Below, in pieces: positions 4,093 to 5,347 of a stretch of 5,347 bases of DNA; positions within the stretch are counted from its first letter, which is position 1; each line of letters begins with the position of its first letter. A model generated the notes under the pieces. It was not told where the DNA came from. It was given only the letters and a program-made list of their open reading frames with translations, and ran no database searches. The stretch comes from JALZUU01 sp964441245 (GTDB lineage Bacteria; Bacteroidota; Bacteroidia; Chitinophagales; Saprospiraceae). The stretch is from contig CAYTVR010000411.1 in NCBI GenBank assembly GCA_964441245.1, positions 1-5,347 on the forward strand, written 5' to 3'. Made by a program: the position numbers and the translations under genes.

Positions 4093-5347
4093 ATGAAAAT
4101 TACATCAACTAAGTTTTTCTTTTTTATCATCACCTTTTGTTGGTTCGGACTGGTTTCGAATGCTCAAAATAATTCCCTGGAATTTGATGGAGCCAACGAT
4201 TGGGTTAATTGTGGTACAATTAACTTATCCGAAACTTCTTTTACCATTGAAACTTGGCTAAAAGTCGATGCTTTTGAACCAAATTTTCCTTTTATTACTA
4301 CCATTGGAGGAATTGAAAATCAAAATAATTTGGCTCTACTAAGGATTGGAGATGCTGGAGTGGACAATAACCGAGTTCAATTTGTTATAGCGACTGCTTT
4401 CGACGTGCAGAGATTGGAAGCTAACTCACTCCTAACAGCAAATACTTGGGTTCATGTAGCTGCTACATATGATGGTGCCAACATGAGAATATTTCTAAAT
4501 GGGGTTGAAGATAGTTCTATACCTTTTACTGGCAACGTGATTGCTAATGACGTGTTTGAATTAGGTCGAAGTTTTGGTGGACGTTTTCTGGATGGACACC
4601 TTGATGAATTCCGAGTGTGGACTGTAGCTCGAACAGCTGCTGAAATTACCAGTACTTTAAATACTGAATTATCTGGTACAGAAGCAGGCTTAGTAGCTTA
4701 TTATAAATTCGATGAGACTGCAGCGACTTGTCAAGTACAAGATTGTACCAATAACGAGAATCACGGTACCCCTATAGGTGGACCTATGTTCGATCCAGAT
4801 ACTCCTGTGGGGCTTACAGATGTCCCTTGTGGTGGTGGATGTCCTATAGTATCACCCCCATCGGGTTCATGCATAGATACAGAACCACCAGTTGTCCTAT
4901 GTCCGCCGTCAGGTGATATAATTGCTTGTGCTGATATACCTGCTCCTATCACTGACATTGATGAATTCAATATGCTAGGAGGAACGGCCACAGATAATTG
5001 TGGAATTGCTACTTTTATGTTCGCAGATATGACACTGGGAGACAATTGTCCAGGTACTCCACAACAAGTGATTTCACGAACTTATACTGCAATTGACTCT
5101 AGTGGTTTTTCAGCAAGCTGTACTCAAAATTTAACAACCCTAAATAGTACCATAGGCCCAATCATTACTTCAATCCCATTAGATGAAACCATCTCTTGTG
5201 CTTATGAAGCGATGCCTAAGTTGGCTAGCTTTTTAGCAGAAACAGATTGTGGTGTAGGTTCAACGACATCAGTAGAAGCACTACCTGTGACAGGATCAGA
5301 TAATTGTCCAGGAGCGATCTACCAGTTTAGATATACAGTAGAAGATG
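4093..5347 (+). CDS. Secreted LamG / HYR-like repeat protein, 3' end outside window
   Basis: The frame is open from ATG 4093 to the window edge, giving 418 codons without a stop. Residues 1-24 form a clear Sec signal peptide (MKITSTK, hydrophobic core, then SNA before QNN), which supports this start. An A/T-rich leader without a Shine-Dalgarno motif precedes it. Residues about 28-208 form a LamG / concanavalin A-like beta-sandwich. Its motifs are SLEFDGANDWVNCG (28-41), FTIETWLKVD (50-59), WVHVAATYDGANMRIFLNG (119-137), GHLDEFRVWTVART (168-181) and GLVAYYKFDE (199-208). After a cysteine- and proline-rich linker come HYR-like Ig-fold repeats: one at about 262-351 (TEPPVVLCPP, TATDNCG, RTYTAIDSSG) and a second from about 352 (TISCAYEAMP, SDNCPG) that is cut off. 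Such proteins in Bacteroidota are usually large, exported and often end in a type IX secretion sorting domain, which would lie beyond this window. A role in surface adhesion or glycan binding is inferred from the domains. Confidence 0.93.
   Translation, partial: MKITSTKFFFFIITFCWFGLVSNAQNNSLEFDGANDWVNCGTINLSETSFTIETWLKVDAFEPNFPFITTIGGIENQNNLALLRIGDAGVDNNRVQFVIATAFDVQRLEANSLLTANTWVHVAATYDGANMRIFLNGVEDSSIPFTGNVIANDVFELGRSFGGRFLDGHLDEFRVWTVARTAAEITSTLNTELSGTEAGLVAYYKFDETAATCQVQDCTNNENHGTPIGGPMFDPDTPVGLTDVPCGGGCPIVSPPSGSCIDTEPPVVLCPPSGDIIACADIPAPITDIDEFNMLGGTATDNCGIATFMFADMTLGDNCPGTPQQVISRTYTAIDSSGFSASCTQNLTTLNSTIGPIITSIPLDETISCAYEAMPKLASFLAETDCGVGSTTSVEALPVTGSDNCPGAIYQFRYTVED

Noticed and set aside
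4761..5045. 94-codon open frame on the minus strand
   Set aside because: It lies wholly inside the LamG/HYR gene on the opposite strand, and its proline-, serine- and glycine-rich product mirrors the codons of the real gene.

Overview
The window looks like a piece of an A+T-rich Bacteroidota chromosome, possibly from the Saprospiria (inference). The evidence is a Bacteroidota-type RsmE, a secreted DUF4159 protein of the Bacteroidota type, a very short PspC protein, and an exported LamG protein with cysteine-rich HYR-like repeats. Start codons are preceded by A/T-rich stretches with no clear Shine-Dalgarno motif, as is usual in this phylum.

Layout. Positions 1-306 hold no confident gene. A G+C-rich block (about 71-150) encodes on the minus strand the conserved-looking end of a short ORF (61-225), and a 3x8-bp tandem repeat follows. 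rsmE (307-1020) and a DUF4159 gene (1111-1773) lie head to tail on the plus strand and are probably one transcription unit. They converge on a small minus-strand pspC gene (2115-2330). The convergent spacer holds a cluster of palindromes at 1885-2030. From 2331 to 4092, about 1.76 kb has no credible protein gene. It contains several inverted repeats, one 24-bp perfect palindrome (3337-3360), and a strong plus-strand intrinsic terminator (3436-3465) with no gene upstream to terminate. The window ends inside a large secreted LamG/HYR protein gene (4093 to beyond 5347).

How the parts relate. RsmE modifies 16S rRNA in the cytoplasm. The DUF4159 protein is exported and its function is unknown, so their link is positional rather than biochemical. 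PspC is a small membrane protein of the envelope-stress type. The LamG/HYR protein is a typical exported adhesion or surface protein of Bacteroidota and is cut by the window edge. The item most worth following is the orphan terminator with the 24-bp palindrome just upstream, which suggests an unannotated structured RNA at about 3200-3460. No defence system, CRISPR array, transposase, tRNA or rRNA was recognised.
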